NCBI GenBank assembly: GCA_040507895.1
Contig: JBEVNX010000082.1
Span: 1-16,525, forward strand
Length of the DNA stretch: 16,525 nucleotides
Direction of reading: 5' to 3'
Source of the DNA: JBEVNX01 sp040507895
GTDB lineage: Bacteria > Desulfobacterota > Binatia > JACPRU01
The notes beneath the pieces are model-generated. The model searched no databases. It was given only the letters and a program-made list of their open reading frames with translations, and was not told the origin of the DNA. Shown in pieces: positions 1 through 6,998 of the stretch; the stretch's first letter is position 1; every line of letters starts with the position of its first letter. Both the position numbers and the translations under genes were made by a program.

Positions 1-4
1 TGGT

Positions 5-394
5 CTACGAGGCGGAGAGCGGGATTCCCGTGGCGTTCAACCACGTCGCGTAGTCGAAGTAGTCGCGATGCGCCGTGATCTTGCCGTCCCGCACCTCGAA
101 AACGCCGGCCACGGGCAGGGCGAGAGTCTTCCCCTTCCAGCGAAAGTGGTCGATGCGCTCGGTGAACACCACGTTGCCGTTCACGGCGACATTCAGGTTC
201 TCGAGCTCGATCGAATCCATGAGCTTCGCGAAGCCGAGGAACGCTTCGCGGATGGCCTTCGCGCCCTTCACCGGGGGAACGGGGATATTGTGATAGACGG
301 CGTCGGCGGCGAAGAAGCTGATCAGCTCCTCGACGTCGCCGCGCTTCCACGCCTCGCAGAACCGTCTGACGATCGTTTCCGGGCTCGCATTCAT
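5..394 (-). CDS. Limonene-1,2-epoxide hydrolase-like protein (SnoaL/NTF2-like fold)
   Basis: This 129-residue protein has the length and motif order of the limonene-1,2-epoxide hydrolase family, which add water to small epoxides in a one-step, cofactor-free reaction. The family's catalytic Arg-x-Asp pair is visible as R80 and D82 (in ERIDHF). The second catalytic aspartate is in HRDYFD (D111 or D114). The segment LPVAGVFEVRDGKI just before it is typical of the fold. I chose the ATG at 394 because GGAGG lies six bases upstream. The frame stays open to 589, but that N-terminal extension has no ribosome binding site and looks non-coding. The gene lies 163 bp downstream of a methyltransferase on the same strand and diverges from the catabolic genes, so a role in the pathway is uncertain. 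The fold also occurs in SnoaL-like cyclases and ketosteroid isomerases, but the R-x-D pair favours epoxide hydrolase. Confidence 0.82.
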   Translation of the reverse strand: MNASPETIVRRFCEAWKRGDVEELISFFAADAVYHNIPVPPVKGAKAIREAFLGFAKLMDSIELENLNVAVNGNVVFTERIDHFRWKGKTLALPVAGVFEVRDGKITAHRDYFDYATWLNATGIPLSAS

Positions 395-400
395 CTCTGA

Positions 401-405
401 CCTCC
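401..405 (-). promoter_or_regulatory. Ribosome binding site of the epoxide hydrolase-like gene
   Basis: GGAGG on the minus strand, six bases before the ATG at 394. It fixes the start at 394 and argues against the longer open frame. Confidence 0.75.
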
Positions 406-557
406 GTCGTTGGTGTGGTCGGACCGATGCATAGTCGCGCCCGCCCTCCTCCGCCATCGTCCGAAAGGCGTGCGCAGGGACCTGAATCGTGGCCAACGGC
501 CTCACCCGTTCGGGGGTCGCGTCGAGGGAGAACCCGTTGGCGCTCTCGCCGGACGGC

Positions 558-1343
558 TCAGCCGCCGGCCGTCCGCAGAACGAAGGCAACGGCCGTGTGG
601 CTGAAGCGCAGCTCGCCGTCTTCGACGCGCACGGCGAGGCCCGCTCGGTCTCCGTCGACCGACGCGCGCATCTTGCGCTCGATCTCCTGCGCGACCTCCG
701 GCGCCGGACCTCCGTGCGACATCCACTCCGTCACCGAGTAGTCGATCGTCGCCCTGCCGCGGAAGGCCACCGAGAGTCCGAGACCGGCAAACATGCCTTG
801 GAGCTCGCTCTCGGGGAGCGCCTGCACGTGTGTCGGATCGCAGAGCCGCTCGATCTCGTTATGGAGCGCCGCCTTCGCCGCATCCTCCGAGGCGACCTGA
901 TCGGCGATCAGCAGGCGCGCGCCCGGCCGCGTCACGCGTATCATCTCGCGGAGCACGACGCCGGGGCTCGGGAAGTGATGGAAAGCGGCGCGGCAGGCGG
1001 CGACATCGAACACCCGATCGGCGAGCGGCATGCGCTCCACGTCGCCGAGCACGAAGCGAAGGTTCCCGAGTCCTCGCCGGCGGGCCGTGGCGCGGGCGTG
1101 GTCGAGAAATACGTCCGTCCCGTCGACGCCGACGACCGCCGCGCAGCGCTCGGCAAACGTCATGGTGAGGAACGCCGGGCCGCAAGCGACGTCGAGCACC
1201 CGATCGCTCGCGGTCGCGCCGCTCACGGCCACCAGTCGCCCGAGCGCCTCGGCATCGGTCACCGAGGCGAGCCGCTCGTAAGCGAGCGCCTGGCGGCGAA
1301 ACTGTTGCTGGATCCGGCCGAGCTGTTCGTTGGGGGTCTGCAT
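558..1343 (-). CDS. Class I SAM-dependent methyltransferase (UbiE/Methyltransf_11 type)
   Basis: The 261-residue protein has a Rossmann methyltransferase core. Motif I is VLDVACGPA (residues 49-57). The acidic end of strand 2 is VGVDGTD (71-77). Motif II is in GDVERMPLADRVFDV (100-114), followed by FHHFPSP. The family transfers the methyl group of S-adenosylmethionine to small molecules such as quinones, phenols or lipids. The acceptor cannot be read from the sequence, so the UbiE resemblance should not be taken as a ubiquinone or menaquinone role. There is no membrane segment or signal peptide, so it should be cytosolic. The ATG at 1343 has no clear ribosome binding site. It is divergent from the IclR regulator, with under 100 bp between the two starts. 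Confidence 0.85.
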   Translation of the reverse strand: MQTPNEQLGRIQQQFRRQALAYERLASVTDAEALGRLVAVSGATASDRVLDVACGPAFLTMTFAERCAAVVGVDGTDVFLDHARATARRRGLGNLRFVLGDVERMPLADRVFDVAACRAAFHHFPSPGVVLREMIRVTRPGARLLIADQVASEDAAKAALHNEIERLCDPTHVQALPESELQGMFAGLGLSVAFRGRATIDYSVTEWMSHGGPAPEVAQEIERKMRASVDGDRAGLAVRVEDGELRFSHTAVAFVLRTAGG

Positions 1344-1431
1344 GGGCGGAGTCTAGTCGTCCCGCGCGGCCGAAGCCATGCGGCGGCTCTCGCACGTGGA
1401 CAGCCGGCGAAGCGCTATCGTAGTGTGCGGC

Positions 1432-2238
1432 ATGGCGGCGAAGCCGAAGGGATCTCCCTACCAGGTCCAGGTGCTGGACCGCGCTGTCGCAATCCTCGAG
1501 ACGCTGGCGGCGCGCGACGACGACCTGTCCCTTTTCGAGATCGCCGAGCGGCTGCGCCTCCACAAGAGCACCATCCACCGCCTGCTCATGGTGCTCGAGC
1601 GCCACCGGCTCGTGGAGCGCCGAGCCGACGGCGGGAAGTACGGGCTCGGGCTGCGCCTCTTCGAGTTCGGCAGCAAGGCGTTCATGCGCTTGGGCCTCGG
1701 CGAGCGCGCGCGGCCTCATCTCGAGAAGCTCGCCGCCGAAACCGGCGAGACCGCGCACTTGTGCATCCTCGACGACGGGAGAGTGCTCTACCTCGAGAAG
1801 GTCGAGCCGTCGCGCACGGTGCGTGTGCCGTCGAGCGTCGGACAGCGGAACCCTGCCCACTGCACGGCGGTCGGCAAGGCGCTGCTCGCCCACCTCCCGC
1901 AGGGAGACCTCGACCGGTGGCTCGAGAGTCGCGGCCTCAAGGCCTATACGCGGAACACGATCACCACACCGGCGCTCCTCCAGCGCGAGCTCCGCACCAT
2001 CCGCCAGCGCGGCTATTCGATCGACGACGAAGAGATCGAGGAGGGGCTTCGCTGCGTCGGCGCTCCGGTCCGCGATCACTCGGGCCGGGTCGTCGCATCG
2101 ATGAGCATCGCCGGCCCGGCCTTTCGGGTGACGCGCGCGAAGGCTCCGGTTCTGGCGCGGGTGGTGATCAAGATCGCCGACACCTTCTCCACCGAGCTCG
2201 GCTATCGGCCCCTGCGGCGCGCGCCGAAGACGGCTTGA
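1432..2238 (+). CDS. IclR-family transcriptional regulator
   Basis: The 268-residue protein has the two-domain IclR layout. The N-terminal winged helix-turn-helix covers roughly residues 12-72, with LFEIAERLRLHKSTIHR as the HTH. The C-terminal effector-binding domain covers about 85-260 and carries the family signature CTAVGKALLAHLP (144-156). IclR proteins in catabolic loci usually repress or activate the adjacent pathway genes in response to a pathway acid or intermediate (family knowledge). I placed the start at ATG 1432 because residues before it do not resemble the family; GTG 1423 and an in-frame start at 1378 are alternatives, and no strong ribosome binding site decides. It sits directly upstream of, and in line with, the catabolic genes, 78 bp before the ferredoxin. 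It is the only regulator in the window and so the likely pathway regulator (inference). Confidence 0.93.
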   Translation: MAAKPKGSPYQVQVLDRAVAILETLAARDDDLSLFEIAERLRLHKSTIHRLLMVLERHRLVERRADGGKYGLGLRLFEFGSKAFMRLGLGERARPHLEKLAAETGETAHLCILDDGRVLYLEKVEPSRTVRVPSSVGQRNPAHCTAVGKALLAHLPQGDLDRWLESRGLKAYTRNTITTPALLQRELRTIRQRGYSIDDEEIEEGLRCVGAPVRDHSGRVVASMSIAGPAFRVTRAKAPVLARVVIKIADTFSTELGYRPLRRAPKTA

Positions 2239-2275
2239 GGATTGACGGCGGCATCGAGCGCGCCATAAGAAGGCG

Positions 2276-2300
2276 TGAGACTCTGTACCGCATTGTAAGA
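2276..2300 (+). promoter_or_regulatory. Shared 25-bp element, copy A (upstream of ferredoxin/acyl-CoA operon)
   Basis: TGAGA-N11-ATTGTAAGA ends 16 bases before the ferredoxin TTG. The same arrangement recurs at 7761-7785 and, on the minus strand, at 15433-15457. It could be a regulator box made of two direct repeats 20 bp apart. It could also be promoter elements (-10-like TAAGAT at 2296-2301, with GCGTGA 17 bp upstream). Confidence 0.65.
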
Positions 2301-2303
2301 TTC

Positions 2304-2309
2304 GAGGAG
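2304..2309 (+). promoter_or_regulatory. Ribosome binding site deciding the TTG start of the ferredoxin
   Basis: GAGGAG, seven bases before TTG 2317. No ATG or GTG lies at a suitable distance in this frame, so the TTG start is supported. Confidence 0.7.
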
Positions 2310-2316
2310 CCACCGG

Positions 2317-2619
2317 TTGCGAGCGATCTGCAAGACGAAGGAGATCGGCCCGGGCTCGGTCAAGCGAGTCGAGGTGGACGGGCTGCCGCCACTCGCCGTC
2401 TACAACCTCGGGGGACGGTTCTACGTCACGGACGACACCTGCACGCACGGCAAAGCGTCGCTGTCCGAAGGAACCGTCGAGGGGACGGCGGTCGAGTGTC
2501 CGTGGCACGGCGGCCGCTTCGACGTTTCCACGGGTCAGCCGGTGTGCCTGCCGGCGACCGAGCCGATCGCCACGTACCCGGTCACCGTCGTGGGGGACGA
2601 AATCTGCATCGGAGGATGA
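2317..2619 (+). CDS. Rieske-type [2Fe-2S] ferredoxin of a ring-hydroxylating dioxygenase
   Basis: The 100-residue protein is the usual size for BphF/NdoA-type Rieske ferredoxins. It carries the cluster motif C-x-H-x16-C-x2-H as C42, H44, C61 and H64 (in CTH and CPWH). These soluble proteins carry electrons from an NAD(P)H-dependent reductase to the terminal oxygenase. The likely partner is the alpha/beta oxygenase at 13611-15414, about 11 kb away on the other strand. Both have the same 25-bp element upstream, which supports co-regulation. No ferredoxin reductase is encoded in the window, so one must come from elsewhere. The start is TTG, supported by GAGGAG seven bases upstream. The end of the gene contains the ribosome binding site of the next one. 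A NirD-like role is less likely given the neighbours. Confidence 0.9.
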   Translation: MRAICKTKEIGPGSVKRVEVDGLPPLAVYNLGGRFYVTDDTCTHGKASLSEGTVEGTAVECPWHGGRFDVSTGQPVCLPATEPIATYPVTVVGDEICIGG

Positions 2620-2623
2620 CACC

Positions 2624-3364
2624 ATGCGAGGGTTGAAAGACACGGTCGCGCTGGTGACGGGAGCCGGCCGCGGCATTGGCCGTGCGATCGCCGAGCGGCT
2701 CGCTGCCGAGGGCGCGAAGGTCGCGGTGCTCGACATCGACGAGGCGACGGCGAGCGCGACGGCGGAGGCGGTCGGCGGCGTCGGCGTGCGGACCGACGTC
2801 ACCGACGGCGCCAGTGTTCGCGCCGCCGTCGCGGAATCCGAGCGCCGCCTCGGGCCCGTCACGATCCTCGTCAACAACGCCGGGTGGGACAAGGCCGAGC
2901 CGTTCGTGAAGAGCAGCGAGGAGACGTGGGACAAGGTGCTGGCGATCAACCTCAAGGGCCCGATCCGCATGACCCGCGCGGTGCTCGACGGCATGATCGA
3001 GCGCCGACGCGGCCGCATCGTCACCGTGAGCTCCGACGCCGGGCGCGTCGGCTCCTCGGGGGAGGCAGTCTATTCGGCGGCGAAGGCCGGCGTGATCGGC
3101 TTCTCCAAGACGCTGGCCCGAGAGCTCGCGCGCTATTCGATCAACGTGAACGTCGTCTGTCCGGGGCCGACCAACACCCAGCTGCTACGCGACGTCGCCC
3201 CTCAAAGCCCGAAGCTCATCGAAGCTCTGACGCGCGCGGTGCCCTTCGGGCGCATCGGCGAGCCGCACGAGATCGCCGCGGCGGTCGCGTTCCTCGCCTC
3301 CGACGATGCGGGCTTCATCACCGGCCAGACGCTGTCCGTCAGCGGCGGCCTGACGATGGTCTGA
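2624..3364 (+). CDS. SDR-family 3-hydroxyacyl-CoA dehydrogenase, resembling BadH (2-hydroxycyclohexanecarboxyl-CoA dehydrogenase)
   Basis: This is a classical 246-residue short-chain dehydrogenase/reductase. It has the nucleotide-binding motif TGAGRGIG (12-19), NNAG (84-87) and the full catalytic tetrad N109, S137, Y150 and K154. Stretches such as NNAGWDK, DAGRVGSSGEAVYSAAK, NVVCPGPTNT and SDDAGFITGQTLSVSGGL match my memory of BadH from the Rhodopseudomonas benzoate/cyclohexanecarboxylate pathway. BadH oxidises 2-hydroxycyclohexanecarboxyl-CoA to the 2-keto thioester with NAD. It begins four bases after the ferredoxin, with GGAGG eight bases before the ATG, and is two bases from the hydratase that would make its substrate. 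Dihydrodiol dehydrogenase activity or a FabG-like role are alternatives. The family call is firm; the substrate is inferred. Confidence 0.85.
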   Translation: MRGLKDTVALVTGAGRGIGRAIAERLAAEGAKVAVLDIDEATASATAEAVGGVGVRTDVTDGASVRAAVAESERRLGPVTILVNNAGWDKAEPFVKSSEETWDKVLAINLKGPIRMTRAVLDGMIERRRGRIVTVSSDAGRVGSSGEAVYSAAKAGVIGFSKTLARELARYSINVNVVCPGPTNTQLLRDVAPQSPKLIEALTRAVPFGRIGEPHEIAAAVAFLASDDAGFITGQTLSVSGGLTMV

Positions 3365-3366
3365 CC

Positions 3367-4146
3367 ATGTACGAGACGCTGCGATTCGAAGTCGTCGATT
3401 CGATCGGTTGGGTGCGCCTCAACCGGCCGCAACGGTTGAACGCGATCAGCCCACAGATGGTGAGTGAGCTCAGCTCGGTGGTCGCCGGCGTGCGCGCCGA
3501 CTCGTCGATCCGCGTGCTCGTCTTCGCCGGCACGGGCCGAGCGTTCTCGGCGGGAGCCGACATCGGCGAGCTCGTCGGACTCAAGAGCTCGACCCGCTTC
3601 CTGCGCTTCCTCGATTCCATCCACGCCGTCTTCGACGACATCGAATCGCTCGATCGCCCGACGATCGCGGCGGTGAACGGCCTCGCCTACGGCGGCGGCT
3701 GCGAGCTCGCGATTGCCTGCGACCTCCGCCTCATGGCCGAGAGCGCCAAGCTCGGCGTGCCCGAGATCCGGATCGGCGTGCTGCCCGGCGGCGGCGGCAC
3801 GCAGCGCTTGCCGCGGCTGCTGCCGCCGGCGATCGCCAAGCAGATGATCTTCTTCGGAGAGCCCATTGGCGCCGAGGCCGCCGCGCGCCACGGCATCGCC
3901 AACGCCGTCGTGCCGGACGAGCAGATCGAGAAGACGGCGGGGGAATGGGCCAAGAAGCTCGCCACGCTACCGCCGCTCGCGCTCGGCGCCGCCAAGATGC
4001 TCGTGCGCGCGGCCGGCAATGCCGACTTGCAGAGCGGCCTCGACTCCGAGCGCCACGCCGTCGGGTTCCTCTACGGGACCGAGGATGGCCGCGAGGGCCT
4101 CAAGGCGTTTCTCGAGAAGCGGCCGGCGAAGTTTCGCGGGGCCTGA
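3367..4146 (+). CDS. Enoyl-CoA hydratase (crotonase family), BadK-like
   Basis: The 259-residue crotonase-fold protein keeps both catalytic glutamates of true enoyl-CoA hydratases. E113 is in YGGGCELA and E133 in GVPEIRIG, 20 residues apart as in rat crotonase (E144 and E164). The oxyanion-hole segments AFSAGADI and GGGGTQRLPR are also present. It should hydrate a 2-enoyl-CoA to the 3-hydroxyacyl-CoA. Between a BadH-like dehydrogenase and AliA/AliB-like enzymes, the natural candidate is a cyclohex-1-ene-1-carboxyl-CoA hydratase (BadK role), but a linear or branched substrate cannot be excluded. The retained glutamates and PGGGGTQR argue against the ring-opening hydrolase BadI. The ATG follows the previous stop by two bases with little ribosome binding site, suggesting translational coupling. 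Confidence 0.88.
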   Translation: MYETLRFEVVDSIGWVRLNRPQRLNAISPQMVSELSSVVAGVRADSSIRVLVFAGTGRAFSAGADIGELVGLKSSTRFLRFLDSIHAVFDDIESLDRPTIAAVNGLAYGGGCELAIACDLRLMAESAKLGVPEIRIGVLPGGGGTQRLPRLLPPAIAKQMIFFGEPIGAEAAARHGIANAVVPDEQIEKTAGEWAKKLATLPPLALGAAKMLVRAAGNADLQSGLDSERHAVGFLYGTEDGREGLKAFLEKRPAKFRGA

Positions 4147-4161
4147 TCGGGGGTCTGGTCG

Positions 4162-5799
4162 ATGTTCTTCGAGACCACCCTCGCCGCGGAAGAGATCGAC
4201 CGGCACACCGAATCAGGGGTGTACCCGAACCGACTGCTCAACGACTTCGTCGACGAATGGGCCAAGGAGCATCCGCTCAAGACCGCGATCGTCGACGCGC
4301 GCAGCCGCTACAGCTACCAGGAGCTCCGCGCCAGGGCGGACACGGCCGCGCTCGGGTTTCTCGACTGCGGCATCCGCCGCGGCGACGTGGTCACGGTCCA
4401 GCTCCCCAACTGGAATGAATTTATCGTCGTCGCGCTCGCGCTCGAACGCATCGGCGCCGTGATCAACCCCGTGGCGCCGATCTTCCGCCAGCGCGAGCTC
4501 CGCAACATCCTGCGTCTGGCGCGAAGCCGAGCCGTCGTGATGCCGGCTAGCTTCCGCCGCTTCGACTACCCCGCGATGTACGCCGAGCTCGGCGGCGAGT
4601 TTACCGCGCCCGCCACGCGGATCGTAATCGGAGAAGGAGTGCGGCGCGGCTTCCTCGGCTGGCACGAGCTGCTCGACCGCGGCGCCGGTCGCGACACGCT
4701 GCGCGCCGAGCTCGGTCTCTTCCGCCCCGCCCCGAACGAGGTCATCGAGCTGATGTTCACCTCGGGAACGACCGGCGAGCCGAAGGGCGTCATGCACACC
4801 GCCAACACGATCTCGGCGGGTGCGGATCCGGTCCGGCGGATACTCGGCGTGGCCCCGTCGGACGTCTGTCACATGGCGTCTACGCTCGGGCACCAGACGG
4901 GGTTCCTTTACGGCATGCAGCTGGCGCTGCGCAGCGGCGCGCGGCTCGTGCTGCAGGAAGTCTGGGATGCCGTGCACTTCGTCAAGCTCGTCGCCGCCGA
5001 GCGCATCACGTACACGATGGGCGCCACGCCGTTTCTCGCCGATATGCTGGGTGCGCCGAACCTCGCCGACCACGACACCAGCTCGCTCCGCATTTTCCTC
5101 TGCGGCGGCGCTCCGATCCCGCGCCCGCTCGCCGAGAGCGCCATGGAGCGGCTGTCGTGCCGGCTGATCCCGGTGTGGGGGATGACCGAGACCGGCATCG
5201 TCACCCTGGTGAGCCCTCAGGATCCCGCCGCGAAGATCACCGCGAGCGACGGGAGTCCCTACCCCGGCGCCGAGATCGTCGTTCGCAGCGATGACGGCGA
5301 AGTGGCGCCCGCCGGCGTCGAGGGCGAGCTCTGGACGCGGACGCCGGCGATGTTCGCCGGCTACAGCCAGGGGCGCGCCCTCACCGCTCGTTTCTTCGAC
5401 CCGGAGGGATGGTTCAGCACCGGAGACCGCGCAACGGCCGATGCGGACGGCTACATTCGCATCACCGGGCGCAGCAAGGACCTCATCATCCGCGGCGGCG
5501 AGAACGTTCCGGTGAAGGAGATCGAAGACGTGTTGATCCGCCACCCCGGCGTGCGCAACGTGGCTTTGGTCGCCGTGCTCCACCCGCGTCTCGGCGAGAT
5601 CGGTTGCGCGTGCGTGGTACCTGACGGGAGCATGAGGCCCTCGCTCGGCGATCTCTGCGCCTTCCTCGACGAGCGGCAGGTCACGCGCCAGTTCTGGCCC
5701 GAGCAACTTCTGGTGCTCGACGCGCTCCCTCTCACCCCGAGCGGCAAGGTGCAGAAGTTCCTGCTCCGTGAAATGGCGGCTGCCGCAGCGAGTCACTGA
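4162..5799 (+). CDS. Acyl-CoA synthetase/ligase (AMP-forming, ANL superfamily), AliA-like
   Basis: The 545-residue enzyme has the ANL core motifs in order. The phosphate-binding loop is FTSGTTGEPKGVMH (199-212), then GMTE (340-343), STGD (419-422) and the hinge GRSKDLIIRGGENV (436-449). The C-terminal catalytic lysine is K529 in PLTPSGKVQK. Such enzymes activate a carboxylic acid with ATP to an acyl-adenylate and then an acyl-CoA. Overall sequence feel and neighbours (AliB-, BadK- and BadH-like genes) point to a cyclohexanecarboxylate-CoA ligase type. In this locus the acid may be the one released by the C-C hydrolase at 11274 (inference). Length is normal, with no break. A GGGGG stretch lies before the ATG, and the gene follows the hydratase by 15 bases. 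A ligase for another alicyclic or aromatic acid is possible. Confidence 0.88.
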   Translation: MFFETTLAAEEIDRHTESGVYPNRLLNDFVDEWAKEHPLKTAIVDARSRYSYQELRARADTAALGFLDCGIRRGDVVTVQLPNWNEFIVVALALERIGAVINPVAPIFRQRELRNILRLARSRAVVMPASFRRFDYPAMYAELGGEFTAPATRIVIGEGVRRGFLGWHELLDRGAGRDTLRAELGLFRPAPNEVIELMFTSGTTGEPKGVMHTANTISAGADPVRRILGVAPSDVCHMASTLGHQTGFLYGMQLALRSGARLVLQEVWDAVHFVKLVAAERITYTMGATPFLADMLGAPNLADHDTSSLRIFLCGGAPIPRPLAESAMERLSCRLIPVWGMTETGIVTLVSPQDPAAKITASDGSPYPGAEIVVRSDDGEVAPAGVEGELWTRTPAMFAGYSQGRALTARFFDPEGWFSTGDRATADADGYIRITGRSKDLIIRGGENVPVKEIEDVLIRHPGVRNVALVAVLHPRLGEIGCACVVPDGSMRPSLGDLCAFLDERQVTRQFWPEQLLVLDALPLTPSGKVQKFLLREMAAAAASH

Positions 5800-5806
5800 G
5801 GGCCCC

Positions 5807-6958
5807 ATGGACTTCGAATTCTCCGACACCGAGCGCGACTTCGCCGAATCGCTGCGCCGCTACGCCCGCGAGCGCCTGCGTTCCGAGTATTCGAAGTGGG
5901 ACCGCGGCACGCCCTACCCGCGCGAGCGATTGCGCGAGCTGGCCACACTCGGTATCCCCGGCCTGCGCGTCCCCGTTGCCTACGGAGGCACCGAGGCGAC
6001 GTACGTGATGGGCGGCATCGCCGCCGAAGAGCTCGCGCGCGGCGACTACAACGTGACGCTCTTCGTCCAGCTCTCGATGATCTCCGCCGACTTGATCTCC
6101 GGGTTCGCGACGACGGCGTGCAAGGAGCGCTGGCTTCGCGCGCTGGCCCAGGGCGACGAGATCGTGGCCTTCGGTCTGACCGAGCCGGGCGCCGGCTCCG
6201 ACGCCGCGGCGCTCACCACAACCGCAACCCGCGACGGCGACAGCTACGTCGTGAACGGCGAGAAGGCTTCGATCACGTTCGCCGGCATGGCGGACGCGTG
6301 TATCGTGTTCGCCCGCATGGGGGGCAGCGGAGCGCGGGGAATCGGCGCGGTGATGGTGCCTCTCGACGCGCCCGGCGTATCGCGCCGCGTCTACCGATCC
6401 GTCGGGGAGCGGCTCACACAGCGGGGCTCGCTCACCTTCGAGTCCGTGCGCGTGCCGGTCGAGAACCGCCTCGGCGAAGAAAGCGGCGGCTTCATCCAGG
6501 CCATGACCGCCTTCGACTACAATCGCGCCGTCATCGCCCTCGCTTGCGTGGGCGCGGCGCAGCAGTCGCTCGACGAGACCATCGAGTACGCCAAGCAGCG
6601 CCACACCTTCGGAAAGCCGATCGCCACCCGCGAGGGCGTGTCGTTTCAGATCGCCGAGCATCTGACCATGCTCTCGGCGGCTCGCCTGCTGGCGTACCAG
6701 TGCCTGGCGCTGCGCGACCAGGGCCGACCTCACATTCGCGAGGCGGCGATGGCGAAGTGGCTCGGGCCGAAGGCCTCTGCCGAGGCCATTCACGCTGCGA
6801 TCGTGCTCAACGGTTGGATGGGCTACGACCAGGAGCTGCCGCACGAGCAACGCCTGCGGGACGTGATCGGCCTCGAGATCGGCGACGGCACGCCCGAGAT
6901 CATGAAGGCGATCATCGCGCGCGAGACCTTCGGGCGCGAGTTCTCCTCCTACAAGTGA
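5807..6958 (+). CDS. Acyl-CoA dehydrogenase, AliB (cyclohexanecarboxyl-CoA dehydrogenase)-like
   Basis: The 383-residue flavoprotein has the acyl-CoA dehydrogenase signatures FGLTEPGAGSDA (122-133) and the C-terminal block RLRDVIGLEIGDGTPEIMKA. It should use FAD to introduce the alpha,beta double bond of an acyl-CoA and pass electrons to ETF. At the position of the MCAD catalytic Glu376 (Y-E-G-T) there is Asp, D360-G-T. The alternative Glu position used by isovaleryl-CoA dehydrogenases is N239 here, so D360 is the likely base. The run FDYNRAVIALACVGAAQQSL and the LPHEQRLRD segment resemble AliB-type enzymes as I remember them. The ATG at 5807 is seven bases after the ligase stop; the frame is open further upstream but overlaps the ligase. 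ETF genes are not in the window. Confidence 0.88.
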   Translation: MDFEFSDTERDFAESLRRYARERLRSEYSKWDRGTPYPRERLRELATLGIPGLRVPVAYGGTEATYVMGGIAAEELARGDYNVTLFVQLSMISADLISGFATTACKERWLRALAQGDEIVAFGLTEPGAGSDAAALTTTATRDGDSYVVNGEKASITFAGMADACIVFARMGGSGARGIGAVMVPLDAPGVSRRVYRSVGERLTQRGSLTFESVRVPVENRLGEESGGFIQAMTAFDYNRAVIALACVGAAQQSLDETIEYAKQRHTFGKPIATREGVSFQIAEHLTMLSAARLLAYQCLALRDQGRPHIREAAMAKWLGPKASAEAIHAAIVLNGWMGYDQELPHEQRLRDVIGLEIGDGTPEIMKAIIARETFGREFSSYK

Positions 6959-6986
6959 GCGGCCGATGACCTCCGACGACACATCC

Positions 6987-6992
6987 GGAGGA
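6987..6992 (+). promoter_or_regulatory. Ribosome binding site deciding the start of the SDR at 6999
   Basis: GGAGGA, six bases before ATG 6999. It favours this start over the in-frame ATG at 6966, which has no good Shine-Dalgarno sequence. Confidence 0.7.
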
Positions 6993-6998
6993 TCGTCC

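Noticed and set aside
490..541. Inverted repeat GCCAACGG / CCGTTGGC between the methyltransferase and the epoxide hydrolase-like gene.
   Set aside because: The 36-base loop, lack of a T-tract and partial overlap with no promoter-like sequence make it compatible with chance.
1344..1431. A sigma-70 promoter in the divergent gap between the methyltransferase and the IclR gene.
   Set aside because: A TGGACA and a TATCGT are present but only 13 bp apart, and no copy of the shared element is found; the evidence is too weak to annotate.
489..3024. Very long open frames on both strands across the methyltransferase, IclR and SDR region (over 700 codons each), and a similar long antisense frame under the ligase gene.
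   Set aside because: They are Arg/Ala/Pro/His-rich, show no family motifs, and run over genes with clear domains; this is expected in very GC-rich DNA.
3367..4146. BadI-type ring-opening hydrolase as the identity of the crotonase-family gene.
   Set aside because: Both hydratase glutamates and the PGGGGTQR loop are present, which fits an enoyl-CoA hydratase instead.
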